Assembly (NCBI RefSeq): GCF_024529955.1
Contig: NZ_AP024855.1
Coordinates: 124,001 to 188,000 of the forward strand
DNA from: Photobacterium toruni
Lineage (GTDB): Bacteria > Pseudomonadota > Gammaproteobacteria > Enterobacterales > Vibrionaceae
DNA length: 64,000 nucleotides
Direction of reading: 5' to 3'
In this document: one piece after another, positions 16,685 to 26,834 of the stretch
Layout: every line of letters begins with the position of its first letter
Position numbering within the stretch: the stretch's first letter is position 1
The notes under the pieces: generated by a model
The model's database searches: none
The model's input: only the letters and a program-made list of their open reading frames with translations
What the model was told of the DNA's origin: nothing
Made by a program: the position numbers and the translations under genes

Positions 16685-17737
16685 CTATTCATTGGTTGCT
16701 ATTTGATTTGAACCCCAGCTTTTGGCTCGCATCAATGCACTTTCTGCTTTGATATAATCGTATCTAAAATCTTGATATTCAATATTAGTAATACCAATAC
16801 TAACGCTGATCTTTATTTGATGCCCCGTCGTTAATTCTAAGATCCATTGACTAATTTCATCTCGAATTTTAATTGCAAATTGTTCTGCTGCTTGAATATT
16901 TGCATCAGGAATAATGATACAAAACTCTTGGCTACTCAAACGTGCAATATGTATATTTTTGTCACAAATTTCACGGAGGCATTTTGCAGCCATCATCAGA
17001 GTCTTATCTCCAGCATCAAGGCCGAAGCGATCATTAACATCTCTGAATTTATCAATATTGATTAATAGCATCGAAATATCTCGACGGTAACGCTTACATC
17101 GAGCTGATTCGGTTTGATAAAAAGGTAATAGCCCTTCGCGGTTTAATAGCCCAGTCAGAAAATCATTAGTCGTGGTTTTTTTAACTTGCAAAATAGCATC
17201 GTATCGATGACGAGATAATAAAAATGCCATCACAAAAATAATAGAATAAGCACAAATATTTTGAAGGGCAGAAGAAATCTGTATATGTTTGTCGGCTATT
17301 TCAGATACGCTTAGCACAATATAGATCAAGCCAAAAATACCACTATACCAGGTAGCGGTTTTAATTTTTAATGCAAAAAAGCTTAATAGTGGAATAGTTA
17401 AGCCGATAGTATTACTGATATGGCGTGCACCAGTAAAATAAAAACCACTAGAACATACGAGAGTTGTTGCAATTAAAAAGATCCAAAAAAGAATAGTTGC
17501 CGAGAAGAGGGTTCGATTTAATGCCGCTAAAATATAACATAACACCATGCCAACTATACCAACAATAGTAAAATAATGGTCTTGCTGTGAGACAAAATAA
17601 GTAAAAGCAATAATGGCACAGATAGCACCAGCAAAAGGAAATAACAAAGAAAGTTGTTTTTTTAATGTTTTCTCACTAAGTTCAATATAGGCAAAGTTTG
17701 TTGCTTGTAGCTGAGTGCTTTTAATCAATGTAGCCAT
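16685..17737 (-). CDS. GGDEF-domain membrane protein with degenerate active site
   Basis: A 350-residue protein with about six N-terminal membrane helices (about 30-185) and a C-terminal GGDEF fold (about 190-350). Fold motifs are intact (DFLTGLLNREG, NIDKFRDVNDRFGLDAGD, ISVSIGIT). The catalytic signature is replaced: HIARLSSQEFCIII has SSQEF where GGDEF or GGEEF is expected. The two glycines that hold the substrate phosphate are lost, so cyclic-di-GMP synthesis is unlikely. It may act as a sensor or partner. No clear ribosome binding site is seen. Confidence 0.85.
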   Translation of the reverse strand: MATLIKSTQLQATNFAYIELSEKTLKKQLSLLFPFAGAICAIIAFTYFVSQQDHYFTIVGIVGMVLCYILAALNRTLFSATILFWIFLIATTLVCSSGFYFTGARHISNTIGLTIPLLSFFALKIKTATWYSGIFGLIYIVLSVSEIADKHIQISSALQNICAYSIIFVMAFLLSRHRYDAILQVKKTTTNDFLTGLLNREGLLPFYQTESARCKRYRRDISMLLINIDKFRDVNDRFGLDAGDKTLMMAAKCLREICDKNIHIARLSSQEFCIIIPDANIQAAEQFAIKIRDEISQWILELTTGHQIKISVSIGITNIEYQDFRYDYIKAESALMRAKSWGSNQIATNE

Positions 17738-18076
17738 GATATAAAAAAAACCTTTATAACAACATTAAGATAAATACAAGAGATCGAGTGTTTTTTTGGA
17801 AGCATATCAGTATTGTGATTGATGTCTAATTATTTTTCTACTTTAATGTAAAATAATATCTTTAAAAGAGATGTTGCTATCTTTTGATGAACAGGGAATA
17901 AACAGTATTAGATGTAACTAAATGATACATAAGTATAAAAGTTTATGATTTATGTTTTGTTATATGGAATAAGACTGATTGTTTAGCTTAAATGATTAAA
18001 AACCAGATCTATTGCTATGAATAATTATTCAGATTAGTTAAAGGTAAATGGTGTTTAAAAATGAAGAGAGGTGACA
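17738..18076. other. Intergenic region, divergent promoters
   Basis: AT-rich gap between the divergent GGDEF-like and YdcH-like genes. I see no open frame, RNA gene or strong repeat. Confidence 0.5.
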
Positions 18077-18289
18077 ATGTATCCAGAGTATAGAAGCTTA
18101 ATAATATCACTAAAAGGTCATGATGTGCACTTTGATCGTCTATTTAAAAAGCATAATGAGTTAGATGATAAAATTAATGTTATGACATCGGCTAATGGCT
18201 TTGATGAGACGCTTATAGAGCGGCTCAAAAAAGAAAAACTGTTATTAAAAGACGAAATCTTTGTTTATTTACAGCAAAAGTCGCAATAA
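18077..18289 (+). CDS. YdcH family protein (DUF465)
   Basis: A 70-residue helical hairpin protein starting MYPEYRSLIISLKG, with HFDRLFKKHNELDDKI and LKKEKLLLKDEIF, the conserved signatures of the YdcH/DUF465 family. Function unknown; members are small coiled-coil proteins. I chose the ATG at 18077 over the GTG two codons earlier because of the GAGAGG ribosome binding site and family alignment. Confidence 0.88.
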   Translation: MYPEYRSLIISLKGHDVHFDRLFKKHNELDDKINVMTSANGFDETLIERLKKEKLLLKDEIFVYLQQKSQ

Positions 18290-18290
18290 T

Positions 18291-18321
18291 AAAAAAAGAG
18301 AAGCTTTGGCTTCTCTTTTTT
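18291..18321. terminator. Bidirectional terminator between ydcH-like gene and hydrolase
   Basis: GAGAAGC/GCTTCTC stem flanked by an A run and a T run, so it can serve both convergent genes. Confidence 0.85.
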
Positions 18322-18339
18322 GTAATGACTATATGATAG

Positions 18340-19266
18340 TCATAGTGAGGATAAAAAATTATCAATTAAATCAGCCGTTACGTTAGGTTTTTCATTGGTA
18401 ATACCGTGTGCCGTATTTGGTAGAACAATGATTGGAGATTGAATATATTGACTTAATTTAATGCCGTTATTGAGTGGGAATATTTGATCATTTTGTCCCC
18501 ATATTATGAGTGCTTGAGGTAATTTTTTAGGGTCATATTGCTGAATTCGATCTCTATCATTAGGTAATGTTTGAATTAATTGAGTTCGTTGGGGTTTCCA
18601 CTCCGAAAAATAATCAAGGTAGATTTGGTTTGCAATAAAATCAGGAATAAATTTTTTATTTATAAAAACATTGTCATAAAGGCGTTTAACATCATCACCA
18701 TTATTAGGAACAAATAATTCTTCAGGTGATCGAATACCTGCGCGTTTAACTAAGTCATGCAAATCTTTATCATTAAATTGTGGACCAGGGCTGGCGATAA
18801 TCACTGCTTTATTTATTCGCTCAGGTGTTAGCATCATGTCATAGGTGATAAAGCCACCATAAGAAATACCTGCGACATTAATTTTATTAAGCTGTAATTT
18901 ATCTATTAATTGCCAAATAGCATTCGTTTGAGTCGATAATTGGGCAGTATTATCACTATATGATTCACCAAACCAGAGCAAATCTGGCGCAATAACATAG
19001 TATTTTTTACTCAGCTGTAGCATTTCAGCTTTCCATGTAGCGGCTGCCGTACCACCAAAACCATGTAATAGTAGTAGCGGCTCTCCTTGTCCTCCTTCCC
19101 AATAGGTTAACTGACCACCTTCTCGAAGCATCATTTTATGCTTACTGAATCCTTCTTTTTCTAAAGAAGCCTGATCATGTGTTGTTTTCCAACGTACAAC
19201 CTCGCAACCCGTAGTCATGACAAGAAATGCCCAAAACAGGATAGAATAATGTAAAAATCGTTTCAT
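18340..19266 (-). CDS. Alpha/beta hydrolase, possibly a lipoprotein
   Basis: A 308-residue alpha/beta hydrolase. An N-terminal hydrophobic stretch ends in TTGC at residue 21, a weak lipobox. The oxyanion region is LLLHGFGGTAAATW, the nucleophile elbow GISYGG (Ser), the acid in IIWGQNDQIFP (Asp), and the catalytic His in PNTAHGIT near the C-terminus. The triad is complete. Substrate cannot be deduced. It stands alone, convergent with the YdcH-like gene. Confidence 0.88.
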   Translation of the reverse strand: MKRFLHYSILFWAFLVMTTGCEVVRWKTTHDQASLEKEGFSKHKMMLREGGQLTYWEGGQGEPLLLLHGFGGTAAATWKAEMLQLSKKYYVIAPDLLWFGESYSDNTAQLSTQTNAIWQLIDKLQLNKINVAGISYGGFITYDMMLTPERINKAVIIASPGPQFNDKDLHDLVKRAGIRSPEELFVPNNGDDVKRLYDNVFINKKFIPDFIANQIYLDYFSEWKPQRTQLIQTLPNDRDRIQQYDPKKLPQALIIWGQNDQIFPLNNGIKLSQYIQSPIIVLPNTAHGITNEKPNVTADLIDNFLSSL

Positions 19267-19551
19267 AGCTTACTCAACTGATTGTAATTCTTTTCAATTA
19301 TACAATGTTTTATTTATAATGGTTAAAGCTATTTTATGGCAACTGAAATATAAAACTGTGATATGCGTCTTTGTCTTTTCAGCTAACATTATGTCAAAAT
19401 TAAATGTCATGTGAATCAATAGATTGCTAAAGACAGCAATTGATAGCATAATATTTCAAGATAATGAATTTTTATACAATATCGTGTTATTACTATACGG
19501 ATATGTATTAATATTTAGATTAAAACTACGTATTAACGACTAGGAGACATC

Positions 19552-20571
19552 ATGCGTGTATTAGTTACTGGTGGCATGGGCTACATTGGTAGTCATACTT
19601 GTGTACAAATGATTGAAGCGGGTATGACCCCGATTATTGTTGATAATTTGTATAACAGTAAAGAAACAGTATTAAAGCGCATTGAGAACTTAACCGGTGT
19701 AACGCCAGCCTTCTATAAAGGCGATATCCGTGATCGTGAATTTTTAGACAGTGTTTTTGCTGAAAATGAAATTGATGCTGTGATTCACTTTGCAGGCCTT
19801 AAAGCCGTTGGTGAGTCAGTAGAAAAACCACTTGAATATTATGATAATAATGTAAGTGGAACGTTAGTACTTGTTGAAGCGATGCGCACAGCAGGTGTGA
19901 ATGCAATTATCTTTAGTTCATCAGCAACTGTTTATGGCGATCCTGCATCTGTGCCGATTACTGAAGACTTTCCAACCAGTGCAACTAACCCATATGGTCG
20001 TAGTAAGCTAATGGTTGAAGAGTGTCTTGCTGATATTCAATATGCATATCCTGAAATGAGCGTAACATTATTGCGTTACTTCAACCCAGTAGGTTCACAT
20101 AAATCAGGTACTATGGGCGAAGATCCACAGGGCATTCCTAACAACCTAATGCCATTTATTTCTCAAGTAGCAGTTGGTCGTCGTGAGTTTTTATCTGTTT
20201 TCGGTGACGACTACCCAACAGTTGATGGTACCGGTGTTCGTGATTACATTCACGTGGTTGATCTTGCTGATGGTCACCTTGCGGCATTAACGCACAAAGG
20301 TCGTCAAGCGGGTTTACACATTTACAACCTTGGCACTGGTAACGGTAATAGTGTATTGCAAATGGCAAAAGCATTTGAAATCGCTTCAGGTGTTGAAATT
20401 CCATATAAGATAGCACCACGTCGTGCGGGTGATATTGCGGAATGTTGGGCAGATCCTGCAAAAGCAAAAGCTGAATTGCATTGGGAAGCTAAACTGACTC
20501 TAGACGATATGACACAAGATACATGGCGTTGGCAGTCAACTAACCCTAATGGTTACCCAGACGCAGAGTAA
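19552..20571 (+). CDS. galE: UDP-glucose 4-epimerase
   Basis: A 339-residue extended short-chain dehydrogenase interconverting UDP-glucose and UDP-galactose. It has the NAD-binding GGMGYIGSHT near residue 7, FAGLKAVGES, the catalytic Ser in SSSATVYG, and Tyr-Lys in NPYGRSKLMVEE. Length is normal for GalE. The start follows AGGAG at good spacing. It is not next to other gal genes, so it likely supplies UDP-galactose for surface polysaccharide as well as sugar catabolism. Confidence 0.96.
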   Translation: MRVLVTGGMGYIGSHTCVQMIEAGMTPIIVDNLYNSKETVLKRIENLTGVTPAFYKGDIRDREFLDSVFAENEIDAVIHFAGLKAVGESVEKPLEYYDNNVSGTLVLVEAMRTAGVNAIIFSSSATVYGDPASVPITEDFPTSATNPYGRSKLMVEECLADIQYAYPEMSVTLLRYFNPVGSHKSGTMGEDPQGIPNNLMPFISQVAVGRREFLSVFGDDYPTVDGTGVRDYIHVVDLADGHLAALTHKGRQAGLHIYNLGTGNGNSVLQMAKAFEIASGVEIPYKIAPRRAGDIAECWADPAKAKAELHWEAKLTLDDMTQDTWRWQSTNPNGYPDAE

Positions 20572-20600
20572 TATTTAGTTATATAAATAGACTATTTTAA

Positions 20601-20628
20601 AAACCCAACAGTATTTGTTGGGTTTTTT
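20601..20628 (+). terminator. Intrinsic terminator of galE
   Basis: AAACCCAACA/TGTTGGGTTT perfect stem with a 5-base loop, followed by TTT. Confidence 0.9.
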
Positions 20629-20893
20629 ATATATTGAAACCTGACAAAGGAATGACACACTAATGCTTCCTTTTAGCTGCTATCAACAAACTATTTGGGG
20701 TTTTGATACGTTTTTGCAGCATATATAGCAAGAATGATTATCAATATGTTAACGTCAATGTGATGACTTATTTTAGGTTTTTTAAAATTGGTTTGTGTTA
20801 TAATTTCCAGCTAATGTTTTCACAATATTGTGATATACATCATATTTGACAGTATACACTCATAGATTGAGTTGTTTTTACCGGAGCATCATT

Positions 20894-22234
20894 TTGCATT
20901 TTAAAGATCTTGGCTTAGACCCACGCCTACTAAAGAAACTAAATCATTTGGCGTTTGATCGAGCAACCGAAATTCAACAAACGGCAGTCCCTGTTGCTAT
21001 TGCAGGCAAAGATATTTTGGCGTCGTCGAAAACGGGTTCCGGTAAAACTCTGGCATTTTTATTACCTGCGATGCAACGTATGTACCGCAGTAAGCCATTT
21101 ACTCGTCGTGATCCACGTGTTTTGATTTTGACACCAACCCGTGAGTTAGCGAAACAAATTTTTGCACAATTACGTACGCTTAATGCAGGTACGCCTTACG
21201 ATGGTACATTGATCGTTGGTGGTGAAAACTTTAACGACCAAGTAAAAGCATTACGTAATGACCCAATGTTTGTAGTTGCAACACCTGGTCGTTTTGCGGA
21301 TCACCTAGAGCACCGTAGTACACACCTTGACGGTTTAGAAATGCTTATTCTTGATGAAGCCGACCGTATGCTTGATCTTGGTTTTGAGCCGCAACTACGT
21401 CGTATTAACGAAGCTGCAAATCACCGTCGTCGTCAAACATTAATGTTCTCTGCAACGATGGATCATGTTGATGTGCTTGATATGGCATCTGAAATGTTGG
21501 ATAACCCTAAGCGCATTTCAATTGGTCACTCAGCAGAAGAGCATACCGATATTACACAACGCTTTATTTTGTGTGATCACTTAGATCACAAACAAGCATT
21601 ATTAGATAAAGTGTTAGAAGTAGAAGATTACAATCAAGTTATTATTTTCACTGCAACGCGTGCTGATACTGATCGTTTAACCGCTGAGCTGAACGAACGT
21701 AAACTAAAAGCCGTTGCACTAAGTGGTAATCTGAATCAAACGCAACGTAATAGCATTATGAGTCAGTTTGAGCGTAATTGTCATAAGATCCTTGTGACTA
21801 CAGATATCGCATCTCGTGGCCTTGATATTGATAGCGTATCATTAGTCATTAACTTTGATATGCCAAAACATGCTGAAGAATATGTTCACCGTGTAGGTCG
21901 TACTGGTCGTGCGGGTAATAAAGGTGATGCTGTATCATTAGTTGGACCAAAAGACTGGAAGAGCTTTAAAGCCGTTGAAGCATTCTTAAAACAAAAGATT
22001 GAATTCACAACGATTGAAGGTCTAGTCGGTAAGTTTAAAGGTCTTAAGCCTGCACCGAAAAAGAAAATTGTTAAGAAAACAACAACCAACGCAACAGGTA
22101 CGGCGAAACGAACTCAAGCACCTAAAGCGAAAAAGAGAGTTGATAAGCGTTTTTACGAAAACCAAGCGGTGGGTAATGATGTCTTTATCCCTAAGAAAAA
22201 ACGCAATACTGATGTGAGTCAAGACGATCAATAA
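20894..22234 (+). CDS. DEAD-box ATP-dependent RNA helicase
   Basis: About 446 residues with the full DEAD-box motif set: Q-motif region ATEIQQTAVPVAI, motif I ASSKTGSGKT, Ia PTRELAKQ, II LDEADRMLD, III SATMD, V TTDIASRGLDID, VI HRVGRTGRAG. The C-terminus is a Lys-rich RNA-binding tail. It belongs to the RhlE/SrmB-like group. Start choice: family members begin HFKDLGLD, and here a TTG at 20894 lies 7 bases after GGAG, whereas the longer frame from a TTG at 20846 adds residues unlike the family. TTG initiation may limit expression. Confidence 0.9.
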   Translation: MHFKDLGLDPRLLKKLNHLAFDRATEIQQTAVPVAIAGKDILASSKTGSGKTLAFLLPAMQRMYRSKPFTRRDPRVLILTPTRELAKQIFAQLRTLNAGTPYDGTLIVGGENFNDQVKALRNDPMFVVATPGRFADHLEHRSTHLDGLEMLILDEADRMLDLGFEPQLRRINEAANHRRRQTLMFSATMDHVDVLDMASEMLDNPKRISIGHSAEEHTDITQRFILCDHLDHKQALLDKVLEVEDYNQVIIFTATRADTDRLTAELNERKLKAVALSGNLNQTQRNSIMSQFERNCHKILVTTDIASRGLDIDSVSLVINFDMPKHAEEYVHRVGRTGRAGNKGDAVSLVGPKDWKSFKAVEAFLKQKIEFTTIEGLVGKFKGLKPAPKKKIVKKTTTNATGTAKRTQAPKAKKRVDKRFYENQAVGNDVFIPKKKRNTDVSQDDQ

Positions 22235-22281
22235 TTGTTGATTTATTAATAAGCTTAATTATTAATAAATAGGATGAAATA

Positions 22282-22312
22282 AAAAAACCAGACTGAGTGT
22301 CTGGTTTTTTTT
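22282..22312. terminator. Bidirectional terminator between helicase and SPOR lipoprotein
   Basis: AAAAAACCAGAC/GTCTGGTTTTTT perfect stem, 5-base loop, A run on one side and T run on the other. Confidence 0.9.
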
Positions 22313-22352
22313 GGCTACAGTATAAGTTGTAGTATTTAGTGCCGTAGTACGA

Positions 22353-22907
22353 TTAACGTAATTGGTACACTTGACCTTCTTTATCTGCTTTAACTGCGGC
22401 AAAACTTAATACAAATGGACCTTGTGCTTGAACATTAGTTGGTAATGTTTGAATTGCTTGTTTTGCTTGTTCACGAGTTGCGAAATTACCGTAAGTAACG
22501 GCATACCAGTTACGGCCTAATGCGTGTTTCCAGTTAACCCAAATTGGTTGATCACCCGTGATCGGCTGAAGATAACCACGTAGGTTACGCTCTTCACTTA
22601 ATGCTAAAATTTGAATGGTAAAATGTGAGGGGTTAATATCACCAAATGCTTGATCATTGGTCATTGACTCCTCATCAGCAAGGTGAGAGTTGTCATTGTT
22701 AATGTAGTCACTATCAACAACGGGTTCGCTAGTTATTGTTGTTTCTGGGGCAACAGTTGCAGCGGCTTGTTGTTGGCATTGAAGGTTTTCATTATCAAGT
22801 TTTGATGGTAATAGGTAACCTGTATCACAAGGGCTGTCAGATGAAGCGCAACCAGATAATGCAAATAGACCTAAGACAACTGCTGCTTTTAGCGTACGAG
22901 ATGCCAT
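22353..22907 (-). CDS. SPOR-domain lipoprotein
   Basis: A 184-residue lipoprotein: signal peptide with lipobox ALSGC (Cys20), an acidic low-complexity linker (about 45-90), and a SPOR domain (about 94-172) with FTIQILALSEERNLRGYL and WYAVTYGNFATREQAKQAI. SPOR domains bind denuded peptidoglycan at division sites. CGGAGAAAACA gives a clear ribosome binding site for the ATG. Monocistronic. Confidence 0.9.
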   Translation of the reverse strand: MASRTLKAAVVLGLFALSGCASSDSPCDTGYLLPSKLDNENLQCQQQAAATVAPETTITSEPVVDSDYINNDNSHLADEESMTNDQAFGDINPSHFTIQILALSEERNLRGYLQPITGDQPIWVNWKHALGRNWYAVTYGNFATREQAKQAIQTLPTNVQAQGPFVLSFAAVKADKEGQVYQLR

Positions 22908-23247
22908 TGTTTTCTCCGAAAAATATGTAATGATTTATCAATATGATATCAATTACTATAAAGGTAATAACGTAAATATCACGATGAATAAATGTCTTTA
23001 TACTTGGGTGTATTGTAGCGAAAAATGACAAGATATTGGTATGATAATTACGCTTTAATGGTTACATGTGTGTTTTTTGAACAAACTAGCCATGCTAAAT
23101 GAGAATACATTATGTTGGCTTTCGTAATTAGTGAGATCATAGGGTTATAGACTTTTTTACTCTTTCATAGAGGTAAATGGTATTTTTAAAATCACAATGC
23201 TTGGTTAACATATTAGAAACAATCAATGTTGAGCAAGGATCGTTATT
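22908..23247. other. Intergenic region, divergent promoters
   Basis: AT-rich gap between the SPOR lipoprotein and a small membrane protein on the opposite strand. No convincing frame or structure seen. Confidence 0.5.
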
Positions 23248-23442
23248 ATGAAAGTCTATTTACTTAGAATGAGTGATCGTAAACGACAAATTATAAGTGT
23301 CATTATCACTATATTACTAATGACTATTTCATTATTTACATCGGGACTTACCAGTGCGTTATGTGACTTAATGGCATTTTCTCTTTTATTGTTTGTTTTA
23401 TGGTTAAAAATAAGAGAGCCTTTGATTACAAAAAAACAGTAA
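23248..23442 (+). CDS. Small membrane protein, unknown
   Basis: A 64-residue protein with a basic N-terminus (RMSDRKRQ) and two predicted membrane helices (about 14-32 and 38-54) with a short basic tail. AAGGA lies upstream of the ATG. I do not recognise a family. The gene stands alone before the Dcu transporter gene and shares its orientation, with a 266-base gap. Confidence 0.5.
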   Translation: MKVYLLRMSDRKRQIISVIITILLMTISLFTSGLTSALCDLMAFSLLLFVLWLKIREPLITKKQ

Positions 23443-23708
23443 TGAAGATGAATTATTAATAGTCACTCAAATTGCCACAGTAAAAAAAGCATCATTAATT
23501 TTAACTATTTATTAACGTGTTGTTATCTATTTAAAGTCTTATTGAGAACAAAAACGGATAAACTTTTTATAAAAATACACTTATTGATACAAAATTTAAT
23601 AAATGTGATTAATAGCTAATTATTGCTCCTATATAAACTTTATTATCAGCACGAATTTTTACTGAATATTGCTCAGTAATATAAACGCTGTTATTAGGGA
23701 GTATAAAT

Positions 23709-25022
23709 GTGTTTATTGTAGAATTTTTGATTGTACTAGTGTGTATTTTAGTGGGTGCTCGAATCGGTGGTATTGGTTTGGGTGTAATGGGTGGTATCGG
23801 TCTTGCGATTTTAAGTTTTGTTTTTGGTCTGCAACCCACCAGCCCACCAATTGATGTAATGTTAATGATCATGGCTGTTGTTGCGGCAGCGGCTGCAATG
23901 CAAGCGGCTGGTGGTCTTGAATACTTAATTAAAATAGCGTCAAATATTCTTCGTAAAAATCCACGTCATATTACCTTTATTGCACCGTTAGTGACTTATA
24001 TGTTTACCTTTTTAGCCGGTACTGGTCACGTTGCTTATTCGGTATTACCTGTTATTGCGGAAGTAAGTCGCCGTAGTGGTATTCGTCCTGAACGTCCATT
24101 AGGTATGGCCGTTATTGCTTCTCAGTTTGCGATTGTTGCTAGTCCTATTGCCGCTGCGGTTGTTGCTTTAGTTGCATTCCTTGAGCCTCAAGGTATTACA
24201 TTAGCTGATGTATTAATGGTAACAATTCCCGGTACATTCTGTGGCCTAGCACTTGCATGTGTTGTCGTTAATAAAATAGGTAAAGATTTAAAAGACGATC
24301 CAGAATATCAACGCCGTATGCAAGATCCTGCTTTCCGTCAAGAAATGGAACAAGAAGTAAAAGTAGAAGAGATTGTGATTAAGCCAGAAGCAAAGAAAGC
24401 GGTTGGTTTATTCTTATTTGGTGCTTTGGCGGTTGTTATTATGGGCGCATTTCCATCATTACGTCCTAATTTCAATGGATCAGCGATGGGTATGGCACAT
24501 ACGATTGAGATCGTGATGTTAGCTATTGCAGCATTGATTATCTTAATTTGTAAGCCTGATGGTAATGCAATTACACAAGGATCTGTGTTTCATGCAGGTA
24601 TGCGTGCGATTGTAGCTATCTTTGGTATCGCATGGTTAGGTGATACGTTTATTGCAGGTCACAGTGAAATGGTGAAAGAAGCGGTATCTGGCTTAGTAGA
24701 AGTTGCACCATGGACTTTTGCATTTGCTTTATTCGCATTATCTGTGATGGTGAATAGTCAGGGAGCAACAACGGCGGTGTTAGTTCCTGTCGGCATTACA
24801 CTTGGTCTGCCACCTGAAGTGATTATTGCGACGTTTGTTGCGGTTAATGGTTACTTCTTTATTCCTAACTATGGTCCAATTATTGCCTCAATTGATTTTG
24901 ACCGTACAGGAACAACCAAGATCGGTAGTTACATCTTTAACCATAGTTTTATGATACCTGGCTTATTAAGTATGGTATTTAGTATTATCTTTGGCTTTAT
25001 TTTTGCAAGTTTTGTCTTGTAA
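23709..25022 (+). CDS. dcuB: Anaerobic C4-dicarboxylate transporter (DcuA/DcuB family)
   Basis: A 437-residue inner-membrane carrier with about ten to twelve helices exchanging fumarate, malate, aspartate and succinate. Family signatures include [18 protein letters not shown] near residue 14, [52 protein letters not shown] and [16 protein letters not shown]. The sequence around 30-110 is closer to E. coli DcuB than DcuA from memory, so the symbol is tentative. AGGGAG precedes the ATG. It has a strong terminator shared with the convergent YeiH gene. Confidence 0.9.
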   Translation: MFIVEFLIVLVCILVGARIGGIGLGVMGGIGLAILSFVFGLQPTSPPIDVMLMIMAVVAAAAAMQAAGGLEYLIKIASNILRKNPRHITFIAPLVTYMFTFLAGTGHVAYSVLPVIAEVSRRSGIRPERPLGMAVIASQFAIVASPIAAAVVALVAFLEPQGITLADVLMVTIPGTFCGLALACVVVNKIGKDLKDDPEYQRRMQDPAFRQEMEQEVKVEEIVIKPEAKKAVGLFLFGALAVVIMGAFPSLRPNFNGSAMGMAHTIEIVMLAIAALIILICKPDGNAITQGSVFHAGMRAIVAIFGIAWLGDTFIAGHSEMVKEAVSGLVEVAPWTFAFALFALSVMVNSQGATTAVLVPVGITLGLPPEVIIATFVAVNGYFFIPNYGPIIASIDFDRTGTTKIGSYIFNHSFMIPGLLSMVFSIIFGFIFASFVL

Positions 25023-25074
25023 TCGTGTTTATTAAAGTGCAGTAGCGCCTTATAAAAAATAAAGTAGCTTAATA

Positions 25075-25123
25075 AAAAACCTCTATATCTTCATGTTGAA
25101 TATTGAAGAATAGAGGTTTTTTT
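25075..25123. terminator. Long bidirectional terminator between dcu and yeiH
   Basis: An extended stem (AACCTCTAT... with ATAGAGGTT, plus inner TCTTCA/TGAAGA) flanked by A and T runs. Confidence 0.88.
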
Positions 25124-25156
25124 ATGTCGCTATAAAGGACTATTTTATAATATCAG

Positions 25157-26104
25157 TTACAGAAATAGCTCAATGTAAGTTAATGATGCCGTACCAATTG
25201 CTAACCAAAGCACAACCCCGAGTAGCAATGGTTTGTGTCCGGCATTGCGTAATTTATTAACGGTAATACCTGATCCGATTAAGAATAGACACACCACTAA
25301 TAAACGCTTTGATGCATCAAAAATCAGTATATAAGTTGAATGAAATTGCGGAATAAAATGTGCAATTAAAATCGCTAAGCAATAAAAAACGATAAAGTAA
25401 GGAATAGTGATTTTCTTACTGTCACCTTTAAACATTAATGCGCTGCCAAAAGCAACCGGAATGATCCATAGAGCACGAGCGAGTTTTAACGTTGTTGCTG
25501 TTTTTAATGCATCATCACCATAAGATCCGGCAGCACCCACAACCGATGATGTGTCATGAATAGCAATGGCTGCCCAAGTACCAAAGGCATGTTGACTCAT
25601 TTCTAATAAGTGACCAACCGCAGGGAAAAGAAACAGAGCCACAGCATTTAGTACAAACACAGTAGCGAGAGCGAGTGAGGTTTGGTCATCGCGAGCATTA
25701 ATCGCAGGTGATACTGCGGCGATGGCACTACCGCCACAAATAGCCGTACCGGCTGCGATTAAATGACCAGTTTTTTTATCAAGTTTTAAAAAGTGGGTTG
25801 CGATCCATCCTAAAAATAACGTAAAGAAAATTGAAGAGATAATCAGTCCAAGTCCTTGGCGGCTAGCTTCAATGGCTTCATTTAAATTAATCCCAAACCC
25901 TAAACCAATAATGGAGTACGACAAAAGTTTTTTGGTTAATGCTGCGAGATTAAATTGAGTAGGAACTAACCCTAAACTGGCTAACGTAAAGCCAAGAATT
26001 AAAGCGATGGGTGAACTAATGAAAGGAGCTAAACAGATAATTGCGGTAATTGTAAATATGATATCTACGGGTTTTAAATTTTTAATCTTTTGATTTAACG
26101 TCAT
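25157..26104 (-). CDS. yeiH: YeiH-family putative sulfate exporter
   Basis: A 315-residue protein with about ten membrane helices of the UPF0324/YeiH family. Signatures are [51 protein letters not shown] and [14 protein letters not shown]. Family members are annotated as putative sulfate exporters, but function is only inferred. Convergent with the Dcu gene. Confidence 0.88.
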   Translation of the reverse strand: MTLNQKIKNLKPVDIIFTITAIICLAPFISSPIALILGFTLASLGLVPTQFNLAALTKKLLSYSIIGLGFGINLNEAIEASRQGLGLIISSIFFTLFLGWIATHFLKLDKKTGHLIAAGTAICGGSAIAAVSPAINARDDQTSLALATVFVLNAVALFLFPAVGHLLEMSQHAFGTWAAIAIHDTSSVVGAAGSYGDDALKTATTLKLARALWIIPVAFGSALMFKGDSKKITIPYFIVFYCLAILIAHFIPQFHSTYILIFDASKRLLVVCLFLIGSGITVNKLRNAGHKPLLLGVVLWLAIGTASLTYIELFL

Positions 26105-26218
26105 ATTATATAGTTGACATCAGGTTGTTTATAATTTTTCGAATTATACCTATGACATTCTATTTCGTTTAGTTAAATATTTTTAAACACGGGTTAAGAG
26201 TAATTTAATGTGTGGTTA

Positions 26219-26566
26219 TTATTTTTTCATTTTCCATGAGCCACGACTGTCTTGATAAAAATGCCCTGATTGTGTTTTTTCTATTGCCTTATGGTATGCC
26301 CGTAATTTTATAGTATTAAGTGATACTGAATGTGATTGGCTGATAGCTTGATATGTTTTTTGGCGATGGTTGTTTACAGAGATTATAAGCTGATTAATAG
26401 TCGTATTATTGTTTGGTTTAATCGCGGCAATTAAGCCATTATTAGCTTCACCTACAAGCCCTTGTTGTTTCGCTTGTTGTAATGTAATTGCTAATGCTGA
26501 AGGTGAAAATAAACAGAGTAATAGCCCATAACTAAGGAGTCTTTTTTTTAGGATTATAGCTTTCAT
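26219..26566 (-). CDS. ydbL: YdbL-like DUF1318 periplasmic protein
   Basis: A 115-residue exported protein with a signal peptide (about 1-26, ending SALA). The mature part has LQQAKQQGLVGEANNGLIAAI and ends with FYQDSRGSWKMKK, both typical of YdbL (DUF1318). It is last in the ydbH-ynbE-ydbL operon. In E. coli YdbL binds YdbH and helps the YdbH-YnbE bridge assemble. Confidence 0.9.
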   Translation of the reverse strand: MKAIILKKRLLSYGLLLCLFSPSALAITLQQAKQQGLVGEANNGLIAAIKPNNNTTINQLIISVNNHRQKTYQAISQSHSVSLNTIKLRAYHKAIEKTQSGHFYQDSRGSWKMKK

Positions 26567-26601
26567 AGGACGATAACCTTAATGGCGAGTTGTTATGATG
26601 A

Positions 26602-26817
26602 TTAAAATACAGTTTTGTTATCAAATAACTGTTCTATATCGTTATCAACCTTTATTTTAATTTCATGTTCAATTTTAACATTAAGATTAATCTCAATCGG
26701 TTTATCTGATGTCGCAACTTGTATGGTTGGTGTGCACCCTTTGAGTAAGAGTATAGCAACGAAAAAGATGCCGCTATAACAACCTGATAGTGAGAGTGCT
26801 TGTTGTAACCTATTCAT
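26602..26817 (-). CDS. ynbE: YnbE-like outer-membrane lipoprotein
   Basis: A 71-residue lipoprotein with lipobox LLLKGCTP (Cys28). The mature chain has DKPIEINLNVKIEHEIKIKVD, a beta-strand segment that in YnbE stacks on the C-terminal end of YdbH to form the intermembrane bridge. Position between ydbH and ydbL supports the assignment. The signal peptide begins after a slightly extended N-terminus, so a shorter start is possible. Confidence 0.9.
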   Translation of the reverse strand: MNRLQQALSLSGCYSGIFFVAILLLKGCTPTIQVATSDKPIEINLNVKIEHEIKIKVDNDIEQLFDNKTVF

Positions 26818-26834
26818 ATTAATAACCTTAAATA

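Noticed and set aside
23584..23597. Candidate FNR site upstream of the Dcu gene
   Set aside because: Only the TTGAT half matches; the second half (AATTT) is far from ATCAA.
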